A stretch of DNA of 64,000 bases, taken from NCBI RefSeq assembly GCF_001430825.1, contig NZ_CP010535.1, positions 283,501-347,500 of the forward strand, given 5' to 3'. Shown here in pieces: positions 16,537-24,786 of this stretch. The notes under the pieces were generated by a model. That model ran no database searches. It saw only the letters and a list, made by a program, of their open reading frames with translations, and had not been told where the DNA came from. Position numbers and translations under genes: made by a program. Position 1 is the stretch's first letter, and each line of letters opens with the position of its first letter. The stretch is from Sediminicola sp. YIK13 (GTDB lineage Bacteria > Bacteroidota > Bacteroidia > Flavobacteriales > Flavobacteriaceae).

Positions 16537-16645
16537 AAAAAGGAGAGTGGATACTTACAATGACTAAAAGAATATATTTTATAAGAATTCTTCAAACTAG
16601 AAAGAGCGTCTTCCATAAGGTTGATAAAACCTGATAAAATATGAA

Positions 16646-16990
16646 TTATTCTTTAACAGGAAGCTGATATACTTCTTTGTCAGCACTATTAATTAAAAGT
16701 ACTGCGCCAACAGTAGCTAACGTTAATCCTCCAGCCAATCTAAGAACAGAGGTCTTTTTTCTTTTGGCCTTATCAATTTTCGATTTAGGCAATTCCATAA
16801 TATTTTCAGTGATTTCAACAAAAATGCTATTTTCATTAACGCGCTGACATCTTGTTTCGAATCTTTGTCCGTTCAAAAGAGTTAATTCATAAGTTTTTCC
16901 CGTTTTTATTTCAGATATACTTACAGGTTGGTAGATTTGACAGCTTTGCATTAAAAGTATAAAAAGCACTAGTATATTTAATTTTTTCAT
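16646..16990 (-). CDS. small lipoprotein, function unknown
   Basis: 114 residues from MKKLNILVLFILLMQSCQIY, a lipoprotein signal with the cysteine at 17. The mature part has a small beta-rich domain (TGKTYELTLLNGQRFETRCQ) that may resemble an SH3-like or OB strand set, a basic patch KSKIDKAKRKKT and a final hydrophobic helix LRLAGGLTLATVGAVLLI. The frame extends upstream to 17044, but the ATG at 16988-16990 is the only start giving a signal peptide. A copy of the 65-bp element lies upstream. Confidence 0.65.
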   Translation of the reverse strand: MKKLNILVLFILLMQSCQIYQPVSISEIKTGKTYELTLLNGQRFETRCQRVNENSIFVEITENIMELPKSKIDKAKRKKTSVLRLAGGLTLATVGAVLLINSADKEVYQLPVKE

Positions 16991-17069
16991 AAAAATGAGG
17001 TCTAGGTTACATGAGTATGGAATACACCATATAATGAAATACAATCTTTTTTGCCTTATTAATAAGAAA

Positions 17070-17135
17070 CCAATATAGAGAATATCTCATCATCTTTTAA
17101 GATAACATTCTATAATTTTAGAAGGAATTATCAAC
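17070..17135 (-). repeat. 65-bp intergenic element, copy 3
   Basis: The most diverged copy: on the minus strand GTTGATAATTCCTTCTAAAA, then TATAGAATGTTATC and ending ATATTCTCTATATTGG. It is about 80 bases upstream of the small lipoprotein gene at 16646-16990. Confidence 0.4.
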
Positions 17136-17199
17136 TCGCTAGGATAAAGATAGCAGATGACTATTTCTAGTTGACAACACTTTAAAGGTTACAATAAGA

Positions 17200-18414
17200 T
17201 CAGTCGTGCTTAGGAACGGGCAGGTCAAAATACTCATTGGTAGTGGCGTCCAAGGTTTGGGAGAGCTTCAAAAAATTTTCCGTAGTGGGTTTGAGGCCCA
17301 CATATTTATCTATAATAGTGCGGTATTTGTATATGATAAAGGTATTTTCCACCTTGGGATCCAATTTGTTGAGGTGTATCTCACTGCCCTTATCCAAAAA
17401 GGAAGGTACAAACGTAAGTGCCAAATGTTCCAAATTCAATTCCTTGCCCACCTGTTCCAATTCCTTGATTCTTTTTTCTTTGGTATACCCTTGGTCATTT
17501 CCATAGACAAAATAGGCTTTTAGATATTTACTTCTATTACGGCTTTCCTGTTCCAAATAGGTCAACCAATTTTTGATGTCCTCCCAATTGGGATTGTTGC
17601 CCACGAAGTAGATAATACCGTGGTAACGCCCGTACTTGCAAACGGGACAGGTTTTGGTACCTTTATCTGGGCCCCAGGCATGGTATGGGGCAAAAGAGGG
17701 CTGATCTTCCCCAATTTCCAGTCCAGATTGCTGGGCCGAAGCCGGTTTTTCTGGATAATTAGGGATGTTCAACCCCAAGACAATATTGTGTTCGGCAATC
17801 TGAAGGTCATCGGAAATCAGGACCCTAAGCTTTCCACTACCACCCCTATTTTCAGGCGGATTCTTTTTCCAGGCAGGAAGCAGCAAAGGATCATCGTCAA
17901 AAACAAATTCGTCTATATAGTATTCATCGGGGATATTGGGTTCTTTGATGGCCATATGGATATGGGCGGGCATTACCGCTTTAGGGTAGGGCGCTGGCCT
18001 AATGGTATATATGGCATAATGTCCCTTGTCATCGGTTTTTACCCAGCCCCTTAAGTGTCCATGTCTTCTCGCTTTGGGCTCCATTCCCTCAACAGGGGAG
18101 TAGTATCCTTCGGCATCCGTTTGCCAGTAATAGATGATCACATTGGGGGCCGGTATTTTACCGCCAAGTTTATAAACAGTACCTGTAATAAGTAATTTTT
18201 GCCCTTTTTCGGTCCATCCGGCGCTGGTATCAACCGCAGCGATATTTTTCGGCATCCCAACGTACATCAGCTCACAACCATCGCAACCCCCGCCTACGAC
18301 TGCTTGACTTTGGTTTGGGGAGGATACAGGTGCTTTTTTTTGGGGCTGCCCATTGCAACTGCAAAGCATGGCAAGGAATGTAAAGAGAATATAAAATGGT
18401 GCCGAATTTTTCAT
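17200..18414 (-). CDS. intradiol dioxygenase-like lipoprotein fused to a CxxC thioredoxin-like domain
   Basis: 404 residues. A lipoprotein signal ends LCSC (cysteine 20). Residues about 70-220 are an intradiol ring-cleavage dioxygenase domain: WQTDAEGYY (Tyr 104/105), RPAPYP (Tyr 143) and PAHIHM (His 151 and His 153) supply the two-Tyr, two-His ferric iron site of protocatechuate and catechol 1,2-type dioxygenases. A linker leads to a C-terminal domain with TCPVC at 255-259 in a thioredoxin-like setting (GIIYFVGNNPNWEDIKNWLTYL). A CDGCE motif sits before the dioxygenase domain. Export and the added CxxC domain are unusual for this enzyme. The substrate is unknown; an aromatic or an oxidised quinone is possible. 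Confidence 0.8.
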   Translation of the reverse strand: MKNSAPFYILFTFLAMLCSCNGQPQKKAPVSSPNQSQAVVGGGCDGCELMYVGMPKNIAAVDTSAGWTEKGQKLLITGTVYKLGGKIPAPNVIIYYWQTDAEGYYSPVEGMEPKARRHGHLRGWVKTDDKGHYAIYTIRPAPYPKAVMPAHIHMAIKEPNIPDEYYIDEFVFDDDPLLLPAWKKNPPENRGGSGKLRVLISDDLQIAEHNIVLGLNIPNYPEKPASAQQSGLEIGEDQPSFAPYHAWGPDKGTKTCPVCKYGRYHGIIYFVGNNPNWEDIKNWLTYLEQESRNRSKYLKAYFVYGNDQGYTKEKRIKELEQVGKELNLEHLALTFVPSFLDKGSEIHLNKLDPKVENTFIIYKYRTIIDKYVGLKPTTENFLKLSQTLDATTNEYFDLPVPKHD

Positions 18415-18487
18415 AGATGGAGGTTTTGGTTCACAGTACTGCCACTAAATGAGAAAAACATACCCTCTAAATTACGGAATTTGTAGA

Positions 18488-18925
18488 TTATCCCTGTCCT
18501 TCCACAAATTGCTTAAATGCCTTTAGATATTTCATGGTTTGCTTTTTAAAGGCCCAGGGCATCAAAAATGCAAAATATTTCATCATGCCCTTGAATTCAA
18601 ATTCCTGTTCAGAAATGTATCTGGTTTTTGTATCTGAGATTTTCTCGAATTTGTTTTTTACAATATTAAAGACGCCGTCGGCTTCATAGGTACCACTAAA
18701 TTCTTGGGGTAGTTTGCGTACAGTGATCGTCTCTATCATCTCTATATCGCGCTTTCCCATTTTATAAACTAACTTGGATCTCGCCCCAACCTCTCCGGGG
18801 GAACCACTCAGATTTTCAAAACTCTGAAGGCCTTCCATCCATTCCTTTAAATTGTCTGGATTGTCAAAAAGTGCAATGACCTTATCAATTGGCCTATCTA
18901 TGTCTATGGAAATGGTATATTTCAT
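18488..18925 (-). CDS. SRPBCC family (START-like) protein
   Basis: 145 residues from MKYTISIDIDRPIDKVIALF, the classic opening strand and helix of the polyketide-cyclase/START fold, followed by DNPDNLKEWMEGLQSFENLS and a C-terminal long helix FLMPWAFKKQTMKYLKAFKQF. Proteins of this fold bind lipophilic ligands or act as cyclases. I chose the ATG at 18923-18925 because it follows the upstream gene by five bases and begins the canonical strand. It is co-transcribed with a membrane protein. Confidence 0.8.
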   Translation of the reverse strand: MKYTISIDIDRPIDKVIALFDNPDNLKEWMEGLQSFENLSGSPGEVGARSKLVYKMGKRDIEMIETITVRKLPQEFSGTYEADGVFNIVKNKFEKISDTKTRYISEQEFEFKGMMKYFAFLMPWAFKKQTMKYLKAFKQFVEGQG

Positions 18926-18930
18926 AAGTT

Positions 18931-19368
18931 CTATAGGGTTAAATTGCTTCTTTTTCTGTGGAGTCCCAAAGCTAATTTTCCGCCAAACCATGCCATGGGA
19001 ATATACGCGCCCACCAGATCCAGGACAATAAACCAAGAAGGGGCGGGCAGTAGAAAGCTATTTATGATACCGCCCAACATAAAGGCAGCACCAATCCCAA
19101 AAGCATACCTCATTTTGTAGGTGGCGGCAATCAGTGCCGCCAATAAGGCGCCGGCAAATGTGCCCAGCGCATGGGCCAGGAACGGGAAAATAAAATTTTT
19201 GGCCTCAAAGAGGTGCATGGAAGCTCTTAGACCTTCCATAGTAGTGACATCTGCACCCTCGGGCGGTGGGATAACATCGCCTCCGGACATAATGAGCCCC
19301 ATGTTTACAACACTACCTATAACGAGCCCTAAAAGGACTGCTAGTACATTTCTGATGGCTTTTTTCAT
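18931..19368 (-). CDS. hypothetical membrane protein
   Basis: 145 residues with four transmembrane segments: LAVLLGLVIGSVVNMGLIM, FPFLAHALGTFAGALLAALI, AFGIGAAFMLGGIINSFLLP and FIVLDLVGAYIPMAWFGGKLA. I recognise no named family, though the pattern is common in Bacteroidota. It precedes the SRPBCC gene by five bases, so they are probably one operon. Confidence 0.7.
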   Translation of the reverse strand: MKKAIRNVLAVLLGLVIGSVVNMGLIMSGGDVIPPPEGADVTTMEGLRASMHLFEAKNFIFPFLAHALGTFAGALLAALIAATYKMRYAFGIGAAFMLGGIINSFLLPAPSWFIVLDLVGAYIPMAWFGGKLALGLHRKRSNLTL

Positions 19369-19406
19369 AAGGAGAAGTTTTTGGTTTATCGGTTGGTACT
19401 TTTGTG

Positions 19407-21038
19407 TTATAAGGGTAGCACCACTATAAAGGTAGTACCTTTGCCGGGAATACTGGTAAATTCTATACTGCCTTTTAATAGTTCTACGTATTGAAAAACA
19501 ATATTGAGGCCAAGCCCTGTGCCTGCAATATGGGTAGAATTGCTACCTCTAAAATATTTGCTGAAAATCTTCTTTTGGTCCACAAAAGGAATTCCTATCC
19601 CCGAATCCACAATAGACAGGACCATATTATGTTCTTGCAGTTGCGTTTTTATTTGAATTTCTCCTTCGGAATATTTAATGGCATTTGATAGCAGGTTTAT
19701 AAATATGCCCCCGTATAGGTTTACATCAATATTGATTTCGGTAGAACCTTGATGAGTATAGTTTAAATTTTGTCCCTTTTTGGTTATGGCGCTAATTTCC
19801 GTAAGAAGGGCATTAGTAAGTTTCTTGATATCGGTAGTTATTTTTTGGGTATTGACCTTACCGCCTTCAATTTTTCCTATGGTAAGAAGGTCATCCAAGA
19901 TTTGTACAAGATTGATTACTGCAGACCGTATCTTATCTAATTGCAACTGTATATGTTCTAGTTTTCCCTTTTGTATATATTTCTCAATAAGGGTGGCAGA
20001 AAGGCCGATGATGGTCAATGGGGTACGGAACTCATGGGAGGTAATAGAGACAAAATTTGATTTTAACTCGCTAATTTTCTTTTCCCTTTCCAAGGAATTA
20101 ATTAGTTCGGCAGTGCGTTCCTTAACCTTTTCTTCCAAGGACAAATTCAAGGCCTGTAGTTTGTTTTCTGCAAGTTTTAAGGTAGATATATCTTGTATGG
20201 TCCCTTTCAAACTGTACATCTTAGCGGCTTTTTTAAAATCAGGCTGACAGATAATGACAACCGTTTTATTTGCTCCATTTGGGAGATTCAGCTTTACGTT
20301 CAATTGAAATGGTATTCCCTTCTGGGTTGCTTTTGAAAGGGCCTTATCAAGTTCCATCCATTCATGGGAAGAAATTAATTTTTTAACATGGTTAAAGGTA
20401 GGATCCTTGAGATGGGATTCGAGACCAAAAATACGGTACATCTCTTTGGACCAATGAAAGCGTTTGGTTTTGGGTTCATATTCCCAACTACCAACCATGG
20501 ATAAGCGTTGGGCTTCATGTAATTTTGTCTCGATTTCTTTTGTCTTTTCATTCACCTTCAAGAGTTTATCAAAGGCTTTTTGTTGTTCAGTAGTATCTTG
20601 TACTGTGCCGATCATACGGACCAGGTTACCCTTGGAATCCTTGAAACACCTACCTCTGGTAATAACAGAAATAACCGAGTTGTCTTTTTTAACAATTCTA
20701 TTTTCCAAATAGAATGTTGTTTTATTATTAACCGCCTCCTCCAGGGCCTTAACATAAAATTCTTTGTCTTTTTCATGGACGTGATGTAGTGCGAGTTGAT
20801 AGGAGGGGACTGCTTCATTGGGTTCCAATCCCAACATTTGGTACATCATATCTGACCACTCTACGGTGTTGGTCACAAGATCCCAATTCCAACTTCCGAT
20901 ATTGGAAAGTTGTTGGGTATGATTCAACATATGTTTATAGTAGCCAACTTGCAAATGGTATGATTCCGCAGCATCTAGCTGTGCTTCTAGCTCCTTTATC
21001 CTATGCTCTAGTGAATCTATAGTTGGTTTAATTTCCAT
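19407..21038 (-). CDS. PAS-domain sensor histidine kinase
   Basis: 543 residues without a transmembrane segment, so cytosolic. After an N-terminal coiled coil (HRIKELEAQLDAAE) come two PAS folds (about 45-165 with GSWNWDLVTNTVEWSDMMYQ, and 185-295 with GSWEYEPKTKRFHWSKEMYR), a linker helix, the dimerisation/phospho-acceptor site SHEFRTPL (His at about 335) and the ATP domain with INLLSNAIKYSEGE, DSGIGIP and GTGLGLNIV. It autophosphorylates on a signal sensed by the PAS folds. No response regulator lies next to it, so its partner is elsewhere. Confidence 0.92.
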   Translation of the reverse strand: MEIKPTIDSLEHRIKELEAQLDAAESYHLQVGYYKHMLNHTQQLSNIGSWNWDLVTNTVEWSDMMYQMLGLEPNEAVPSYQLALHHVHEKDKEFYVKALEEAVNNKTTFYLENRIVKKDNSVISVITRGRCFKDSKGNLVRMIGTVQDTTEQQKAFDKLLKVNEKTKEIETKLHEAQRLSMVGSWEYEPKTKRFHWSKEMYRIFGLESHLKDPTFNHVKKLISSHEWMELDKALSKATQKGIPFQLNVKLNLPNGANKTVVIICQPDFKKAAKMYSLKGTIQDISTLKLAENKLQALNLSLEEKVKERTAELINSLEREKKISELKSNFVSITSHEFRTPLTIIGLSATLIEKYIQKGKLEHIQLQLDKIRSAVINLVQILDDLLTIGKIEGGKVNTQKITTDIKKLTNALLTEISAITKKGQNLNYTHQGSTEINIDVNLYGGIFINLLSNAIKYSEGEIQIKTQLQEHNMVLSIVDSGIGIPFVDQKKIFSKYFRGSNSTHIAGTGLGLNIVFQYVELLKGSIEFTSIPGKGTTFIVVLPL

Positions 21039-21250
21039 TTATATCTTTACAATTAATTATTGGGGTCTCGATGTTCTTCATGTCACTTCTTTTTGGGTGA
21101 AATGTGAATTGAACGGAAATTTTGTATGGCGGAGGTACTTAAAGATATAAAATATTCTCTATATATGCTTATATGAGTAAATTATCTCTTACAGCGGACA
21201 AGATTCACCCAAATAATTGAAGAGGAGATTACATATTCAATTGCCACATG

Positions 21251-21688
21251 CTATGAAATAGTGGCGTAGATTATTAATATCCCAAATAGGAGGGATAGGG
21301 GAGATATGATTCGGATAACCGTTGGGTTTAAAATCGCTGCACATTTTAATGCGTACTGATGGTGCAACCTTCTGGGAACAAAATAGAGTACAAGGGAAGT
21401 GGCCAACATAAACCATCCCAAGACAAGGAATAGCATAGGGTAGTTGGAAAAATCGGCATAAAGGACCAAAGCAGCTGCCGGGACCATCCGAAGGGTTATT
21501 TCCATATAATTGATGAGGGGGGTACTGCCAGCTTTGCTAATAGTTGCCCTGGCCTTAGTAGGGTATAGGAGCATAAGAAATGCAACTCCAATGAGGAATA
21601 TTCCAAATAAAATAAGGATCCATTTAGAAAGAAACACCATAGTCCTATGCTTAGGTTCCCTCAATATAGTCAAAAATGAATCAAGCAT
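21251..21688 (-). CDS. hypothetical membrane protein
   Basis: 145 residues with about four hydrophobic helices: WILILFGIFLIGVAFLMLLY, MVPAAALVLYADFS, YPMLFLVLGWFMLATSLVLY and IISPLSLLFGILIIYATIS. No known domain is visible. A later ATG 17 residues in (MVFLSKWILI) is a possible start. It lies upstream of nothing on its strand within 200 bases. Confidence 0.6.
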   Translation of the reverse strand: MLDSFLTILREPKHRTMVFLSKWILILFGIFLIGVAFLMLLYPTKARATISKAGSTPLINYMEITLRMVPAAALVLYADFSNYPMLFLVLGWFMLATSLVLYFVPRRLHHQYALKCAAILNPTVIRIISPLSLLFGILIIYATIS

Positions 21689-21725
21689 AAACAGCTAAAG
21701 ATTACGTTAGCTCATTTTTGGGCAT

Positions 21726-21756
21726 AAAAAAAGCCTATCAATCGATAGGCCTTATT
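21726..21756 (-). terminator. Rho-independent terminator after the cold-shock gene
   Basis: AAGCCTATC and GATAGGCCTT pair around AATC, with an A run before and T-rich stretch after on the plus strand; on the minus strand the T run follows the hairpin about 20 bases after the cold-shock gene stop. Confidence 0.7.
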
Positions 21757-21774
21757 TCTAGAAAAGAAATGAAG

Positions 21775-21969
21775 TTAGTCAATAACTTTTACGTTAACCG
21801 CGTTCAATCCTTTTTTTCCTTGCTCCAATTCAAATTCAACTTCGTCACCCTCACGGATTTCGTCGATCAAACCTGATACGTGTACAAAATGTTCTTTGTT
21901 AGATCCTTCTTCAGTTATGAAGCCAAATCCTTTTGCATCGTTGAAAAATTTTACTGTTCCTGTACTCAT
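21775..21969 (-). CDS. cspA: cold-shock protein
   Basis: 64 residues, MSTGTVKFFNDAKGFGFITE onward, with both RNA-binding motifs of the cold-shock OB fold: KGFGFI (RNP1) and HFVHVSGL (RNP2). It binds single-stranded RNA or DNA as a chaperone and anti-terminator. The gene is transcribed alone, with a terminator just downstream. The symbol follows family usage; orthology to a particular csp gene is not established. Confidence 0.93.
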   Translation of the reverse strand: MSTGTVKFFNDAKGFGFITEEGSNKEHFVHVSGLIDEIREGDEVEFELEQGKKGLNAVNVKVID

Positions 21970-22055
21970 TATAAAAATTAATTAATTACTAAATAGTTGA
22001 CAAAGATCGTATTAATAAATTAGATTTCTCTGATTTAAATCATATGATTTTGTTT

Positions 22056-22496
22056 TTATGCGCTTTTTTTCGATTTTCTATATAAATATGAATTGAAAAT
22101 GTTCCTCTTGGCAAAACGCATTTGCTTGTCAGAGTTGATCATCTTCACATAAATATTCTTTGTCACCCCAAAAAATTCGTACGTATTGCCGTCCAAAAAG
22201 GTGATTTCCATTAACAAGCCTTTATGCGTAAAATCCGCAATTCCAGATTCATTGGTGGTTATCTTGTATTCTTCTAAATTGGCTTCCTTGGTTTCTGGTG
22301 CAATACTCACCAAAAAATGGTATCCATCTATGATTTTTTGACTCTTTACCTGAGCCTCTTCAAACAAGGCATCTTCCTTCTGGAATTTATCCGGGTGCCA
22401 TTCTTTTACTAAATTTCTATAGGTTGTTTTTAGCTGTTTTAGGTCTATATCCTTATCAACGTTGAACAATTTCCTGTATTCATTAATACGCTTCAT
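22056..22496 (-). CDS. J-domain protein with C-terminal KTSC domain
   Basis: 146 residues from MKRINEYRKLFNVDKDIDLK. A J domain with the HPD triad (LVKEWHPDKF) covers residues 1-65; the last 70 residues (LLMEITFLDGNTYEFFGVTK to FNSYLYRK) match the KTSC pattern, a small beta domain found in several nucleic-acid and stress proteins. J domains stimulate DnaK ATPase, so this should be a DnaK co-chaperone with a separate binding domain. I chose the ATG at 22494-22496. It is not next to a dnaK. Confidence 0.8.
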   Translation of the reverse strand: MKRINEYRKLFNVDKDIDLKQLKTTYRNLVKEWHPDKFQKEDALFEEAQVKSQKIIDGYHFLVSIAPETKEANLEEYKITTNESGIADFTHKGLLMEITFLDGNTYEFFGVTKNIYVKMINSDKQMRFAKRNIFNSYLYRKSKKSA

Positions 22497-22698
22497 GCAT
22501 TCTCCTTTTATTAATCCCAATCAGGCCTCTATAAATAATTGGTTATGAGTGGAATACCGACAATTTTTTTTTTAACTGGGCGCAAAGCTACTCCTAATTA
22601 TTGATCTGACCTATTGCGATTGGAAGATTTATTTTTTGTAGATAATTTAAACCTTTAATAGGTGCTTTGTGGATATGCATTTTGCATATTTGAAGACA

Positions 22699-23214
22699 TC
22701 ACATATTTACAAATTCCAGGCCTGCATTGGGAAATTGGCGTAAATCGTGCTCCGTTTCGTTCAGGAGGATACCGTGTTCCAAGTAAGCCTTTAGGTTGGC
22801 CAGCCAAAAAGTCCAACCATTGCTACACCCAAAATGGATTTGCATTTTGCTCTTTTCGTCCGTGGGAATGTTGTATTGCTTCAGGGTGACCAATATACTA
22901 GAGCCCTTTTCGTGCAGTGTTATGGCTACACGGCAATCTCCGGCAAAGCTTATTTCCAAAAAATCCTTGCCGTTAGCATTCAGAACGGTCCCTTTTTCCT
23001 GTCCGTCCCAATTGTGCCATTCCCAGGTATACGTATCCCCTTGTTGAATGAAGTCGGACGCGTTTCTCACTTTAGCATCCTTTCCAAGGTATTCTGCACT
23101 TTTCAAGAACCAGGACATGATGCCCGCAGTAGTGGCCCAGCACCAGTATATTTTTTCCAAGGGAGCCTTGATATATATTTTCTTGGTAAAGGAATCAAAG
23201 GTCAGTAGTTCCAT
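22699..23214 (-). CDS. SRPBCC (AHSA1-like) family protein
   Basis: 171 residues, MELLTFDSFTKKIYIKAPLE onward. APLEKIYWCWATTAGIMSWF and DTYTWEWHNWDGQEKGTVLN match the activator-of-Hsp90/START-like fold that binds small lipophilic ligands. It overlaps the end of the serine-hydrolase gene by 20 bases, so translation of the two is coupled. The reason for the pairing is not clear from sequence. Confidence 0.8.
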   Translation of the reverse strand: MELLTFDSFTKKIYIKAPLEKIYWCWATTAGIMSWFLKSAEYLGKDAKVRNASDFIQQGDTYTWEWHNWDGQEKGTVLNANGKDFLEISFAGDCRVAITLHEKGSSILVTLKQYNIPTDEKSKMQIHFGCSNGWTFWLANLKAYLEHGILLNETEHDLRQFPNAGLEFVNM

Positions 23215-24391
23215 AGGTTCCGTTTTTTATGGATAATTGCAGCTGGTAGAGCTCCCTGCCCAATTCGGCGAGAAAAGGGATGCCCACCGATTCATACTCG
23301 TATTGGTCATCATTAAAGATGCCATCCTCGTTCACCAAAATAGTGGCCGTGATCAAAAATTCAATGTCGTTTTTTGTATCTTTAAGATACGCACAATCTG
23401 TTAAGGCACCATAGGCATATCCCACTTTATTGTAAATTTTCAGGGTCTTCGGGATTGGCTCTTTTGTATCACCGTACATAAAGAATTTTCCATAGCTGTC
23501 ATAAAATTCCCTTGTGTTATAGCCCACTTCTCTTGGGAGAGCACTCATGGCCTTCAAAAGCCGCTGTCGTTGTTCCTTGTTAATATGGAACTGCTCTTTT
23601 TTTGAAAATAATTCCGGAAACATAATACGTTTCAGTACAGCGTGCTGGGCTTCAATAGGGTAATAGTTTTTAAGGCCAAAATCAAAGGGTTCCATTACAA
23701 GTTCACCATCATGATAATATCCCTTTCCTTTTTTGATACTGTTCAGGGATAACGGTCTTGGGGCTTTGTTGTAGGATCGCGTCCTATTCATGAGGGTGCT
23801 GTCATTCAAATACACTACAAGTGGCCTGGTAGTGGTTCGGTCCGCATTTTCTGTTGATAAACGGTGGGAGATACGAATAGGTACAATGCCCTTATTTTCC
23901 AATCGGTTGTTGATCTCATCCGTGCCCAAAAACTCGAATAACCGGTTATAGGCATCGTTATCGCTAGCCGCGAATATTTTGATGATTTCCTCGGCAAAAG
24001 TGGTCGTGATGGTATCCCCTTCCACAAAAAAACGGGTATCCATGGTAAGGGTGTCGTTCTCGTTCAGTTTTTCCAAGGCCAGGACAGCAATGGGCAACTT
24101 GACGGTACTGGCAGGATAAAAATAATTTTCCGCATTAACCTGAAAATCATGGTCATCTAAAATAACACTATCATTTCTTCTGGTTACCGCAGTAAAAAGG
24201 ACCTGTACTTCGTACTTCGAAATGCTGTCCATTACCCTTTTTATATTCAGATGGTTGGATTGGAGGACATAGGCCAAAGGATCCACTGGAGGAGAAGGAG
24301 TATCTTCCTTGCAGCTGAAGGTCGTTAAAAGGATCCAAAAGGCAAAGAGGTATTTGTGGCTCAAAGCGATAGGTTTAAATTTTAAAGGCAC
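23195..24391 (-). CDS. class-A beta-lactamase-like serine hydrolase (lipoprotein)
   Basis: 398 residues with a lipoprotein signal (TTFSC, cysteine 27). The PASTVKLP motif places the nucleophile Ser 95 and Lys 98 of an SxxK site; ASDNDAYN is the SDN motif and NKVGYAYG is a KxG-like third motif. This is the penicillin-recognising fold, but the Glu of the omega loop typical of class A lactamases is not clear, so it may be a peptidase or carboxypeptidase instead. The start is GTG at 24389-24391. It belongs to a three-gene operon (88-residue protein, this gene, SRPBCC protein). Confidence 0.8.
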   Translation of the reverse strand: MPLKFKPIALSHKYLFAFWILLTTFSCKEDTPSPPVDPLAYVLQSNHLNIKRVMDSISKYEVQVLFTAVTRRNDSVILDDHDFQVNAENYFYPASTVKLPIAVLALEKLNENDTLTMDTRFFVEGDTITTTFAEEIIKIFAASDNDAYNRLFEFLGTDEINNRLENKGIVPIRISHRLSTENADRTTTRPLVVYLNDSTLMNRTRSYNKAPRPLSLNSIKKGKGYYHDGELVMEPFDFGLKNYYPIEAQHAVLKRIMFPELFSKKEQFHINKEQRQRLLKAMSALPREVGYNTREFYDSYGKFFMYGDTKEPIPKTLKIYNKVGYAYGALTDCAYLKDTKNDIEFLITATILVNEDGIFNDDQYEYESVGIPFLAELGRELYQLQLSIKNGTYGTTDL

Positions 24392-24406
24392 CGTTGCTAG
24401 TGGGGA

Positions 24407-24649
24407 CTAGTCTTCATAAACTTCCCCCCTATGTGGTTTTAAGGCATCACGGACCTGTATCATTTTGGATTCGTCTACCACCAAAAAGGCAATACTGTGC
24501 ATTTCGCTATACGTCTTGTAACCGGTGATGCCCAAATCCAATTTCTCGGCAATGATATAATCCGTTAAGTGTACCTCGTGGTGTTCTGCTGTTTTAGCGG
24601 CAGTGGGACCTCTAAAGTCCCAAATCAATTTAATTCTTCGGTTGCTCAT
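24407..24649 (-). CDS. conserved hypothetical protein
   Basis: 80 residues from MSNRRIKLIWDFRGPTAAKT, ending QVRDALKPHRGEVYED. This pattern (KLIWDFRGP ... HHEVHLTDYI ... IAFLVVDESKMIQVRDAL) is, to my knowledge, conserved across Flavobacteriaceae with no known function. I chose the ATG at 24647-24649 rather than the upstream GTG-like start. It leads the operon with the serine hydrolase and SRPBCC genes, 15 bases before the hydrolase. Confidence 0.65.
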   Translation of the reverse strand: MSNRRIKLIWDFRGPTAAKTAEHHEVHLTDYIIAEKLDLGITGYKTYSEMHSIAFLVVDESKMIQVRDALKPHRGEVYED

Positions 24650-24752
24650 GGGTATTAAGGAACTAGGTCCCAAATGTTTTTTTCTGTTGGCAATGGCTTA
24701 GTGTTTCTAAACATTTGTTAAAAATAGTTGATTTTTAGCAGAAAATCAGAAC

Positions 24753-24782
24753 TTGCACAGCGATGGTTATTTGTTACTTTTG
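24753..24782 (+). promoter_or_regulatory. Bacteroidota consensus promoter of the PPIase/MoxR operon
   Basis: TTG at 24753-24755, then 19 bases, then TACTTTTG at 24775-24782, an exact match to the TTG-N19-TANNTTTG pattern recognised by the Bacteroidota main sigma factor. Transcription should start about five bases later, at or next to the ATG at 24787, so the mRNA is probably leaderless or nearly so. Confidence 0.75.
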
Positions 24783-24786
24783 CAGG

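Noticed and set aside
22662..23208. Plus-strand frames antisense to the SRPBCC gene
   Set aside because: They are shadows of the minus-strand gene, whose translation matches a known fold.
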